A stretch of DNA of 64,000 bases from Sinanaerobacter sp. ZZT-01 (GTDB lineage: Bacteria; Bacillota; Clostridia; Peptostreptococcales; Anaerovoracaceae), in assembly GCF_035621135.1 (NCBI RefSeq), contig NZ_CP141728.1, positions 2,604,001-2,668,000 of the forward strand, read 5' to 3'. Below, piece by piece: positions 35,563 through 44,051 of this stretch. Within the stretch, counting starts at the first letter, position 1, and each line of letters opens with the position of its first letter. The notes beneath the pieces are model-generated. The model saw only the letters and a list, made by a program, of their open reading frames with translations. It made no database searches and had not been told where the DNA came from. Both the position numbers and the translations under genes were made by a program.

Positions 35563-36582
35563 ATGGAAAACAACGCAATCATTCAAATAAATAATTTAAC
35601 AAAGATATATAAAAATGGAACTTCCGAAATAAAAGCATTGGATGGAATTGACCTGACGATTCACCGTGGCGATATTTTTGGAATTATAGGAATGAGCGGA
35701 GCAGGAAAGAGTACTTTGGTCCGCTGTATGAATTTATTAGAACGGCCTACTTCTGGTGAGGTACTCTTTAATGAGATGAATTTGGCGGCTTTAAATGATC
35801 GAAAGCTTCGTATGGTGAGACAGAAAATAGGGATGATATTTCAGCAATTTAATTTACTGATGCAGAGAACCGTAGAGAAAAATATTTTATTTCCTATGGA
35901 AATCGCAGGAATGGATCGGGAAACTGCGAAAAAACGTGTAGATGAGCTGTTAGAGATCGTTGATTTAACGGATAAAAAAAATACTTACCCTGCCCAGCTT
36001 TCAGGGGGACAAAAACAAAGAGTTGCGATTGCAAGGGCACTGGCAACAAATCCAGAAGTCCTGTTGTGTGATGAGGCTACGAGTGCATTGGACCCGAAAA
36101 CGACACGAGCTATTTTATCTTTACTCAGAGATATCAATCATAGATTAGGTATTACGATTATAATAATTACGCATGAAATGAGTGTGATAGAAGAAATATG
36201 CAGTCATGTTGCAATTATTGACGAAAGTAAGATTGCAGAGACTGGAACCGTGCAGGATATCTTTTCACATCCCAAAACGGTATCTGCGCAAAGACTTGTT
36301 CATCCAACAAATCAATGTGTTGACTTTGGATCGGAAAAAGGAGGAAAGCATCTGCGAATCGTATTTAATGGAAATTCTTCGTTTGAACCGGTAATTGGAA
36401 CAATGGTGATGAGCTGTAAATGCCCTGTTAATATTATGTTTGCAGATACGAAAAACATTGATGGCAAAGCGTTCGGACAGATGGTCATTCAATTGCCGGA
36501 TGATGAAGCTGCCGCAGATAAAATGATCCAATTTTTATCTACACAGAATGTTTCGGTAGAGGAGGTACAGGACTTTGTTTAG
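35563..36582 (+). CDS. metN: Methionine ABC transporter ATP-binding protein MetN
   Basis: 339-residue ATPase of the methionine importer. Walker A GMSGAGKST (about residue 47), the Q-loop FQQFNLL, signature LSGGQKQR (about 147) and Walker B LLCDEATSALD are intact. The C-terminal residues about 250-339 form the NIL domain that senses methionine and inhibits transport. ATG 35563 has AAGGAGG upstream, making the longer in-frame start unnecessary. Its stop overlaps metI by eight bases. Confidence 0.93.
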   Translation: MENNAIIQINNLTKIYKNGTSEIKALDGIDLTIHRGDIFGIIGMSGAGKSTLVRCMNLLERPTSGEVLFNEMNLAALNDRKLRMVRQKIGMIFQQFNLLMQRTVEKNILFPMEIAGMDRETAKKRVDELLEIVDLTDKKNTYPAQLSGGQKQRVAIARALATNPEVLLCDEATSALDPKTTRAILSLLRDINHRLGITIIIITHEMSVIEEICSHVAIIDESKIAETGTVQDIFSHPKTVSAQRLVHPTNQCVDFGSEKGGKHLRIVFNGNSSFEPVIGTMVMSCKCPVNIMFADTKNIDGKAFGQMVIQLPDDEAAADKMIQFLSTQNVSVEEVQDFV

Positions 36583-37261
36583 CGATTTTTTCATAAATAT
36601 GAACGAAACAACAATCCATATGATACAAATAGGCATTTTGGAAACACTATATATGACACTGGGTTCCACCCTCATTGCATATATAATCGGACTACCTGTT
36701 GGTGTTGTTCTGGTTATTACTGACAAAGATGGATTTTATCCAATCAGATGGTTAAATACAGTATTAAATGCAATTGTGAACATTCTGCGCTCAATACCGT
36801 TTCTTATATTACTCTTCGCATTGATCCCATTTACGAGAGCGGTTGTGGGTACGTCAATCGGACCAACGGCAACGCTGGTGCCCCTGGTTGTGTCAGCAGC
36901 ACCTTTTATTGCAAGAGTGGTAGAGCAGTCTATTAAGGAAGTGGATGCAGGTGTGATTGAAGCTGCCCAAAGCATGGGAGCTTCTCCGATGACCATTATC
37001 TGCAAAGTGCTTCTTATGGAAGCAAGACCTTCTTTGTTAGTGGGTTCTGCAATCGCTGTAACTACCATTTTAGGCTATTCTGCAATGGCTGGTGTAGCTG
37101 GAGGGGGAGGCCTAGGTGATATTGCGACGAGGTTTGGATTTATTCGCTACCAAAAGGATATCATGCTGGTAACCGTAGCACTTCTGGTAATTATTGTCCA
37201 GGTGTTGCAGGGAATCGGAATGTATATGGCCCAAAAAGTCGATAGGAGAACCATTGGATGA
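36575..37261 (+). CDS. metI: Methionine ABC transporter permease MetI
   Basis: 228-residue permease with five membrane segments. The family EAA loop is EAAQSMGASPMTIICKVLL near residue 128. The start is TTG 36575, with GGAGGT 8 bases before it inside metN, so translation is coupled. The end GGGGLGDIATRFGFIRYQ is typical of MetI. It forms a dimer with MetN in the membrane. Confidence 0.93.
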   Translation: MFSDFFINMNETTIHMIQIGILETLYMTLGSTLIAYIIGLPVGVVLVITDKDGFYPIRWLNTVLNAIVNILRSIPFLILLFALIPFTRAVVGTSIGPTATLVPLVVSAAPFIARVVEQSIKEVDAGVIEAAQSMGASPMTIICKVLLMEARPSLLVGSAIAVTTILGYSAMAGVAGGGGLGDIATRFGFIRYQKDIMLVTVALLVIIVQVLQGIGMYMAQKVDRRTIG

Positions 37262-37306
37262 CCATGGTCTCTTCATATATATTAAAATAGAAATGGAGGA
37301 ATTTAG

Positions 37307-38134
37307 ATGAAAAAAATAGTAGGAATTACTCTTGCGGTACTGTTGCTGGTTGTTGGGTTGCTTGCAGGCTGCGGAGAAAAAAAAGAAGCTTCCGATGAAA
37401 AATTAACTGTGATTAAGGTAGGGGCTTCTACAACGCCTCATGCAGAAATCTTAGGCGCAATAAAAGATGATTTGAAGGCAGAGGGCTATGATTTGCAAGT
37501 GAAGGAATTTACTGATTACGTATTACCAAACTTGTCCTTAAATGACGGATCATTGGATGCAAACTACTTTCAGCATCAGCCTTACTTAGATGATTTCAAT
37601 AAAGAAAGAGATATGGACCTTGTAGCTGCTGCAAAAATTCATTATGAGCCATTGGGGATATACTCCGGAAGGAAAGATTCTTTAGATAAATTAGAAGAAG
37701 GCGACTCCATTGCGATACCAAATGATGCAACGAATGAAGCAAGAGCACTTCTCCTTTTGCAGGATTTAGGATTATTAAAACTAAAAAAAGATGCAGGCAT
37801 GCTTGCAACACCATATGATATTGTTGAAAATCCGAAAAATTTGAAAATTGAAGAGTTGGATGCAGCGCAGGTTGCGAAGGCGCTTCCGGATGTTGCTTTT
37901 GGCGTGATTAACGGAAACAATGCATTACTTGCAGGATTAAATGCCTCAAAAGATGCGATTGCAATGGAGGCAAAAGATTCTTTAGCGGCGGATACGTTTG
38001 CAAATGTTCTGGCGGTTCGAAGCGGAAGTGAAAATTCTCCGGAAATTCAGGCTTTGGTAAAAGCTTTACAGTCTGATACCGCAAGAAAGTTTATTGAAGA
38101 TACCTATGAGGGAGCAGTCGTTCCTGTATTTTAA
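37307..38134 (+). CDS. metQ: Methionine-binding lipoprotein MetQ
   Basis: 275-residue NlpA-family substrate-binding protein. A lipobox LLAGC gives lipidated Cys22 after a typical signal peptide. GASTTPHAEIL, the NYFQHQPYLDDF motif and GNNALLAG are NlpA/MetQ signatures that contact methionine. It is anchored to the outer face of the membrane and delivers methionine to MetNI. GGAGG lies upstream of ATG 37307. D-methionine or other thioether amino acids may also be bound. Confidence 0.93.
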   Translation: MKKIVGITLAVLLLVVGLLAGCGEKKEASDEKLTVIKVGASTTPHAEILGAIKDDLKAEGYDLQVKEFTDYVLPNLSLNDGSLDANYFQHQPYLDDFNKERDMDLVAAAKIHYEPLGIYSGRKDSLDKLEEGDSIAIPNDATNEARALLLLQDLGLLKLKKDAGMLATPYDIVENPKNLKIEELDAAQVAKALPDVAFGVINGNNALLAGLNASKDAIAMEAKDSLAADTFANVLAVRSGSENSPEIQALVKALQSDTARKFIEDTYEGAVVPVF

Positions 38135-38173
38135 TATTGAACGACATGAAACACGAAGCTTGGGAGGTTTAGT

Positions 38174-38434
38174 ATGAGAAATTTTCTTATGAATTGGAAT
38201 TATAGAAAACATGCAACAGCAGTCAGTGGCTTTTATCTGGGATTGGCAGTTTTAGGGAATGCTTTTTTTGGAAAAAAGGTTCCTTCTGACGAAAAATCAA
38301 TGAGCCCGATTACTGTTTGTAAGCAGATGACGAATAAACAGCATATCTTTAATGGGATTTTGACATTTTTTTATTCTATTGACATGACGCTTTCGTTTTT
38401 TCTACTGAGCTATTGGAAAAAGCAGTATAAATAG
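38174..38434 (+). CDS. Small membrane protein of unknown function (86 aa)
   Basis: I do not recognise a family. GGGAGG lies before ATG 38174. Two hydrophobic segments are predicted (residues about 17-33 and 61-82), with a basic N-terminus and a short polar loop. It starts 40 bases after metQ and may be co-transcribed with it. Its last 59 bases overlap the 3' end of the opposite-strand gerAB-like gene, which is rare and makes the pair mutually antisense. Confidence 0.6.
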   Translation: MRNFLMNWNYRKHATAVSGFYLGLAVLGNAFFGKKVPSDEKSMSPITVCKQMTNKQHIFNGILTFFYSIDMTLSFFLLSYWKKQYK

Positions 38435-39290
38435 AGGTGATTGCTTCTTTGCACATCATAAGAAGTAAGCTGAATTTTATGAATGCAGAGAATAGAAATA
38501 CAGCAAGTAGGATGACTTCAATTCGTTCTAAGTATTCTGCTGTTTGAGTAAGGCCAGGAGGGTAATATACCGGATAGGTCAATTGTTCAAATACTTCCGG
38601 TCCAAGAGCTAAAACCGTCACGAGATAGGTGATTGCCAATAAAGCTACACTTATAAAAAGTCCTTTTGTTGTATCCTTATATACAAAAGGGCTTTTTTTA
38701 TGCAAAGAAAGCAAGGTTATAAGGACGAAACCCTCTGTAAAATAAATAACAAAAAATAAGAGTGTTGAGGTCCAAAAATTATTGGAAGTAGGATGAAGCA
38801 GACCATCAAACATTAGAAAGTCATAAGTATAAGGCAGTTCAATCTTTGAGATGCTGGAGAAATTGGCTAAGAGTAGGAAAAATAAAATAAAGGGGCCGAG
38901 TAATCTAGAGAATAACTCCAAAACATGAATCTCTTTTTTAGCCATCCATAGGCAGAGAAGAATAAAAGCAGATGGAAAGAGCCATGTAGGTGAATCATTG
39001 AGTACACAGGTATGAAAGAAATCAGAAAAGCAATAAAATGTACTAATGCCTGCAACTACAGAGATAAGAGTGGAAATTATCAGTGTCCAATTACCGATTT
39101 TACAGATATTTAAATATTGGTAAAAAGTATATAGAAGTATACTTGCGGCGATGGCTGCAAGTAAGAAAGAAAACCACACCATTCTATGCAACGGAATCAA
39201 CCGTCCGATAAAGAAAAAAGTACTCAGATAATAAAGAAAAGCGAGGTATCCCATATATCGTGTTTGTTTTTTTTCACGTAATCCATTCAT
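38376..39290 (-). CDS. GerAB-type spore germination permease (short)
   Basis: 304 residues, about 8-10 membrane segments; the family (GerAB/ArcD/ProY, amino-acid-permease-like) usually has about 360. It is the third gene of the ger operon and follows gerAC with no gap. It binds the amino-acid germinant in the inner spore membrane in known systems. No obvious frameshift was found, so the short length may be natural divergence. Assignment rests on context plus hydrophobic profile and is weaker than for its two partners. Confidence 0.75.
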   Translation of the reverse strand: MNGLREKKQTRYMGYLAFLYYLSTFFFIGRLIPLHRMVWFSFLLAAIAASILLYTFYQYLNICKIGNWTLIISTLISVVAGISTFYCFSDFFHTCVLNDSPTWLFPSAFILLCLWMAKKEIHVLELFSRLLGPFILFFLLLANFSSISKIELPYTYDFLMFDGLLHPTSNNFWTSTLLFFVIYFTEGFVLITLLSLHKKSPFVYKDTTKGLFISVALLAITYLVTVLALGPEVFEQLTYPVYYPPGLTQTAEYLERIEVILLAVFLFSAFIKFSLLLMMCKEAITSIYTAFSNSSVEKTKASCQ

Positions 39291-40397
39291 CTAATGTGTT
39301 TCTCCTATCTGTAATTTTACCTGTGTTTGAAGTTCAAAAGGAAGCGTCGTAAATTGTTGCGTATCCCAGTCCTTTCGCAGCAATTCCCACAAGTCGGAAT
39401 TTTCTTCTTTAATGCATTTTCCAAAGCCTAAGGCATCCGATTTTATTTCCTGCTGCAATTTTAAAATTACTTTTTGACACCCATCAAAAATTGTTTTATC
39501 CAGAATTGATTCCAACTCTTTTGAAGTATATTTTTCAGAGGATGAAAGCTGTGAAACGGAAGCTTTTGTTTTGATTTTAATTTGAATTGTCGTTTTCCCA
39601 TTCTCTGTTTTTGCACTTAATTTTGTTTTATTGCCTTCGATTCGAAACGTAATTTTTCCATCTGGTGTGGAAAGGTTTCCACGATCGACACGGTTTTGTA
39701 AAAAGAGAAAATAAATCGTCTCTTCTTGCCCTAAGGTTCCAACTAATTTATCATCGGAAAAGATTGCAGTACCGTTAACGATAGCCATATCTTCCCTTGC
39801 ACTTACAATAGGTACCGACAATTGCACACCGTCACTTTTCAAAATATCAACCGCCTGATATACTTTTGTTGAAGCTGCAGTAGCAACGCCTTCAGTGGTT
39901 AGGAGCATCTTATCCAAATCTAAAAATTTGATATTGGTAGAAGAAGTTTTTAAATCCAATACTTGCGAAGCGTTTGGCAAATCTGAAATGAGAAGATTGA
40001 TGGAAAGCCGCATCTTATAATTTCTGAGAACGTAATCCAGAAAAGGGGCAATCCCTTGTTCTTTCGCGATGGAATTGCTGATAACGAATGTTTTTGCGTG
40101 ACTCCAGTATGTTTCACGACTATCCACTTCATTGCAATTTTCAATGGCTTCTGCCATAGATTTTCCATTGGCATAAATGGTTTCCACAACATTATCTTCT
40201 GAGGCAGTGCTAATACTTTTATTAATGATTTCTCCGGTAACACGGTAGCGCTTACTCACTGTATCGTAATCAATTGCAGCACCGGATAAAATTGACATAT
40301 CATTGATTTCTTTCATGCTTTTGCAGCCGGTCAGTGTCATGCAAGAGAATAAAAGAAAAACTGAAAGCAGCACAGCTGCTAAATTACGTCTTTTCAT
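39291..40397 (-). CDS. Ger(x)C family germination lipoprotein
   Basis: 368 residues. A signal peptide with lipobox LTGC gives lipidated Cys25. The GerAC pattern follows: KEINDMSILSGAAIDYD, ETYWSHAKTFVIS and a C-terminal domain of roughly 140 residues (EGNKTKLSAKTENGKTTIQIKIK). It sits in the inner spore membrane as the C subunit of the nutrient receptor. It overlaps gerAA by four bases (translational coupling) and touches gerAB. Confidence 0.9.
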   Translation of the reverse strand: MKRRNLAAVLLSVFLLFSCMTLTGCKSMKEINDMSILSGAAIDYDTVSKRYRVTGEIINKSISTASEDNVVETIYANGKSMAEAIENCNEVDSRETYWSHAKTFVISNSIAKEQGIAPFLDYVLRNYKMRLSINLLISDLPNASQVLDLKTSSTNIKFLDLDKMLLTTEGVATAASTKVYQAVDILKSDGVQLSVPIVSAREDMAIVNGTAIFSDDKLVGTLGQEETIYFLFLQNRVDRGNLSTPDGKITFRIEGNKTKLSAKTENGKTTIQIKIKTKASVSQLSSSEKYTSKELESILDKTIFDGCQKVILKLQQEIKSDALGFGKCIKEENSDLWELLRKDWDTQQFTTLPFELQTQVKLQIGETH

Positions 40398-41941
40398 ATT
40401 TGACTCCTTTGCCGTTTTCGATTATAAGGTGAAATATACGAAGGGCGTAATTTCATCTTATACCAAGGGGAACGGATAAAGGTATCCTGGCATTTTTGAG
40501 GAAAGCTGGTCGAAAGCGACGACATGTATGGAAAACCAAAGCTTTCAATGGAACATAAGTGAATCATAACACCGATCATACCTAAAATATATCCAGGGAA
40601 CCCCAATATAGAAGCTAGGATCAGCCATAAAATTCGAAATAGGATAGCAGGGCTTTTTAAGTGTGGAATCATAATTCCGGTAACTCCGGTAAATGCAATA
40701 ATGATTACAACCGGTATGCTTACTAATTTTGCATCTACTGCTGCCTGACCGAGAACCAATCCTCCTAAGATAGACAGTGTCTGCCCAAAATTATCAGGAA
40801 CTTTTGAACCGCCTTCTAAGATCAATTCAAATGAGAAAATAAGCAGAATCATTTCAAACAGTGTTGGAAATGGAAGCTCTAGCCTGGATTCTGAAAGATT
40901 CAGCAAAAATCGGGTTGGGAGAAGATCTGGATGAAACGTCACCAATGCTAAATAAATGGCGGGAAGACTCAGGGTGGTAAAAAAACCGAGCATGCGAAGC
41001 CAGCGGCCGAAGGTTCCGACATAAAAATTAGTATAATAATCGTCATTTGACTGAAAATATTCAATGAAGAAAAATGGAGCTGTGAGGACGACAGGCGTTC
41101 CGTCTACAACAAGAGCAACACGTCCTTCTAGAAGCTTAGCTGCGACAATGTCCGGGCGTTCGGTTGAACCGGTTGTTTTAAAAGGAGAGCGTGGCGCATC
41201 CTTAATTAATTCTTCAACGTAGTTCGTATCTAAAATACCGTCGATGGAAATAGATTTTAGCCTTTTTCTTATATTTTTTAAAACATTTTCATTTGCAATA
41301 CCGTCAATGTAGCAAAGAGCCACCTTTGTCTGCGTTTGTTTCCCTATGCTCATAAATTCAAACTTTAAATCAGGGCTGCAAATTTTTCTTCGTATCATAG
41401 ATAGATTGACAATGATTGTTTCGGTGAAGCCTTCTCGTGGACCGGATAATACTTTTTCTGCGGTCGGCTCAGCGATGGAACGCACCGGCCAGCCTTTTGT
41501 AGAGAGGGACAAGCCGTAGCTGCATCCATCGATTAACAAAATGGTATTCCCTGAGAGTAACTCAGAAATGAGTTTAGTCATCTGATTACTTTTGATAACC
41601 TCATTGCTAAAAAGAACCTTTTCTTCAAAGGTTTTCAGTAAGTTATCTTTATCGTGCAGATGTTGATTTAACATTATCGGTTCTATGATGTGTTCGTTTA
41701 TTAAAATATTATCGATCATGCCGTCTACAAATAAAATACAGCATCTTATTTTTGGATTTTTTTGATTTTGAAATTTACGAAATTTAATTGTCGTATCTTC
41801 ACCAAATATTTTATGAAATTTTGTAATGTTGTCATCTAGAGACAGGCTGACATTTTCATCAAAAGCCGCGCTGGATTGTCCAGCAGCAGCTGTACGGGAT
41901 TTTTCTTTTGTATTATAATTTTTTTTGAATAAAAAGTTCAT
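40394..41941 (-). CDS. GerA-type spore germination receptor, A subunit
   Basis: 515 residues, GerAA family. A soluble N-terminal domain (residues 1-280, with GCSYGLSLSTKGWPVRSIAEPTAEKVLSGPREGFTE-type wording, here SYGLSLSTKGW and AEPTAEKVLSGPREGFTE) precedes 5-6 membrane segments in residues 310-480. The FETTGSTERPD-like stretch is present as FKTTGSTERPDIVAAKLLEGRVA. It forms the nutrient-gated channel of the spore receptor. A candidate sigma-G promoter lies 80 bases upstream (42021-42050). Confidence 0.93.
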   Translation of the reverse strand: MNFLFKKNYNTKEKSRTAAAGQSSAAFDENVSLSLDDNITKFHKIFGEDTTIKFRKFQNQKNPKIRCCILFVDGMIDNILINEHIIEPIMLNQHLHDKDNLLKTFEEKVLFSNEVIKSNQMTKLISELLSGNTILLIDGCSYGLSLSTKGWPVRSIAEPTAEKVLSGPREGFTETIIVNLSMIRRKICSPDLKFEFMSIGKQTQTKVALCYIDGIANENVLKNIRKRLKSISIDGILDTNYVEELIKDAPRSPFKTTGSTERPDIVAAKLLEGRVALVVDGTPVVLTAPFFFIEYFQSNDDYYTNFYVGTFGRWLRMLGFFTTLSLPAIYLALVTFHPDLLPTRFLLNLSESRLELPFPTLFEMILLIFSFELILEGGSKVPDNFGQTLSILGGLVLGQAAVDAKLVSIPVVIIIAFTGVTGIMIPHLKSPAILFRILWLILASILGFPGYILGMIGVMIHLCSIESFGFPYMSSLSTSFPQKCQDTFIRSPWYKMKLRPSYISPYNRKRQRSQI

Positions 41942-42020
41942 ATAATAATCTTCCTTTTTTTATATATAATAATCCTCTTTGTTGGTTTAGTATGGTACTT
42001 TTCACTGTTTATTATTCTTA

Positions 42021-42050
42021 GATTATGGTAAAATATAGGCATACTTCTCA
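42021..42050 (-). promoter_or_regulatory. Candidate forespore (sigma-G) promoter of the ger operon
   Basis: Read on the minus strand: TGAGAA, 17 bases, then CATAATC. The -10 fits the sigma-G type CATAMTA-like form well, the -35 only partly. It lies 80 bases before gerAA. Confidence 0.3.
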
Positions 42051-42101
42051 AGCTCGTCTCATAAAAATTATTAATATGAATTTGAAAAGAGGGGGATTGC
42101 T

Positions 42102-42680
42102 TTGAGAAGACGCGGTCGTTATGGAAAGAGTATTAATGGATTGTTGTTTTTACTTGTTATTATTTTTTTATCAGTGTTTTCTGGGTACATGGGAACAAAG
42201 TATGTAATTGCGCCGATTCTTTACTCAGAACAGGAAGAACAGCAGGCAACGGATCAGGAAAAGGATAAGGAAAAGCTTGATACACAGGGAGCGGATTCGC
42301 CAGAAAATGGGGCGGATAAAGGTGACGGGGTAAATGCAGATAGTAATGAGAATAAAAAGAGGGAAGATGTGGTATCTGGGAAGCAGGAGGTAAAGGACCT
42401 GCCGAAAGACTCGAAATCATCTGAGGAACCCGAAAAGAGCGTTTCTGCGCAGGGAAACACAAGCGGGCTATTTTGCTTACAGTTTGGAAGCTTTTCAAAC
42501 AAGAATGCAGCAGAAACCTGTGTACAGGAATTGACGCAAAAGAATATTTCAACTTTTGTGATGGAGAAGGATGGAAGCTTTAAGGTATTGAGCATTCCTT
42601 ATGAAACGAAAGAAAAGGCGAAAGCGGCAGCAGAACAGCTGCAATCAATTGTAGAGGACACTTATGTTGTTTCAATGTAA
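42102..42680 (+). CDS. Membrane-anchored SPOR-domain protein
   Basis: 192 residues. A basic N-terminus and one membrane helix (residues about 12-32) precede a low-complexity acidic/lysine-rich linker (residues 45-118). A SPOR domain (residues about 120-192) begins LFCLQFGSFSNKNAAETCVQEL. SPOR domains bind denuded peptidoglycan at division septa or spore walls. The start is TTG 42102 with GAGGGGG just upstream. It is the first gene of the rarA-ispH group. Confidence 0.85.
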   Translation: MRRRGRYGKSINGLLFLLVIIFLSVFSGYMGTKYVIAPILYSEQEEQQATDQEKDKEKLDTQGADSPENGADKGDGVNADSNENKKREDVVSGKQEVKDLPKDSKSSEEPEKSVSAQGNTSGLFCLQFGSFSNKNAAETCVQELTQKNISTFVMEKDGSFKVLSIPYETKEKAKAAAEQLQSIVEDTYVVSM

Positions 42681-42773
42681 TCTGTTTATTGATGGAGAAT
42701 ATCGTTGCAAAAATAAATGAAAAATAGAGAAATCACAAGAACAAAAGATAAAAAGTAGAAAGGGTATAAGGAT

Positions 42774-44051
42774 ATGATTCCGTTATCAACCAGAATGCGC
42801 CCAAAACATTTGGATGAATTTTTTGGACAGCAGCATTTTTTATATAAGGACTCCTTGTTGTATAATGCAATAAAAAATAAAACATTTGATTCTGCCATAT
42901 TTTTTGGGCCGTCCGGTACGGGGAAAACAACGTTAGCACGTATTGTGGCAAGAGAAATGGATGCTGAATTTTATGAATTAAATGCCTCATCTACGGGGAT
43001 AAAGGAATTAAAAGAGATTATAGAGAAATCTAAGTTGAAATTCTTTGGACTGCAAAAACAGACAACCTATGTCTATGTGGATGAGTTTCACCGCTGGAAC
43101 AAGCTGCAGCAAGATTCTTTGCTGCAGGCTTTGGAAGAAGGCGTAATCCGATTTATTGGAAGCACGACAGAGAATCCATATTTTGCAGTAAATAATGCGA
43201 TCTTGAGCCGCGTGCGTTTGATTTATGAATTTAAGGCTTTGGATCAAGAAAGCCTTTTTCAAATCTTAAAACGTACGATGACGGAAAGAGAGAAAGGCTT
43301 GGGAAATCTAAATTTAAAGTGGGATGAGGAAGCTCTCTATATGTTGGCAGACCGAAGCGGGGGCGATGCCAGAGTCGCATTGGATACGCTGGGATTTATT
43401 GCGGAAAATATAAATGCATCTGCGAAAATCGACTTGAAAATTGTAGGAGAAGCAATGCAGAGGCAAACAAGCTTTTATGATAAAAGCGAGGACAAGTATA
43501 ATTTACTATCCGCATTGCAAAAATCGATACGTGGCAGTGATCCAGATGCTGCAATCCATTATTTGGCAAGGCTGATGCAGGCAGATGCGGATATACTGAT
43601 GATTGGAAGAAGACTCATGGTGATTGCAAGTGAAGATGTCGGACTGGCCTATCCGAGCGCAATCTCAATTGTAACATCTTGTATTCAGGCAAGTCAGATG
43701 GTTGGTTATCCGGAAGCACAAATTATATTGTCACAAGCGGTACTTCTGCTTGCATCCTGTCCGAAATCTAATTCTTCAATCCTTGCAGTCTCGCAGGCAA
43801 CGGAAGATTTGAAACGGCGTAAGATCAAAGATGTTCCGAGCCATCTAAAAGACAGCCATTATAAAGGTGCGAAGGAACGTGGACTTGGACAAGGGTATCA
43901 ATATCCTCATAACTTTGGAGGATATGTCAAACAGCAGTATTTACCGGATGATTTATATAAGGATCAGGTTACTTATTATCATCCAACACAAAATGGAAAG
44001 GAAAATGCCTTTAAAAAATTTTTAGAGACATTAGAAAAGAAAGAACGATGA
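42774..44051 (+). CDS. rarA: Replication-associated recombination protein A (RarA/MgsA)
   Basis: 425-residue AAA+ ATPase acting at stalled replication forks. Walker A GPSGTGKTT lies near residue 48. The C-terminal RarA part contains DEAALYMLADRSGGDARVALDTL-like and HYKGAKERGLGQGYQYPHNFGGYVKQQYLPD (here in pieces YKGAKERGLG and QYPHNFGGYV). The length is normal. It overlaps the following ispH-rpsA gene by four bases, so they are translationally coupled. Confidence 0.95.
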   Translation: MIPLSTRMRPKHLDEFFGQQHFLYKDSLLYNAIKNKTFDSAIFFGPSGTGKTTLARIVAREMDAEFYELNASSTGIKELKEIIEKSKLKFFGLQKQTTYVYVDEFHRWNKLQQDSLLQALEEGVIRFIGSTTENPYFAVNNAILSRVRLIYEFKALDQESLFQILKRTMTEREKGLGNLNLKWDEEALYMLADRSGGDARVALDTLGFIAENINASAKIDLKIVGEAMQRQTSFYDKSEDKYNLLSALQKSIRGSDPDAAIHYLARLMQADADILMIGRRLMVIASEDVGLAYPSAISIVTSCIQASQMVGYPEAQIILSQAVLLLASCPKSNSSILAVSQATEDLKRRKIKDVPSHLKDSHYKGAKERGLGQGYQYPHNFGGYVKQQYLPDDLYKDQVTYYHPTQNGKENAFKKFLETLEKKER

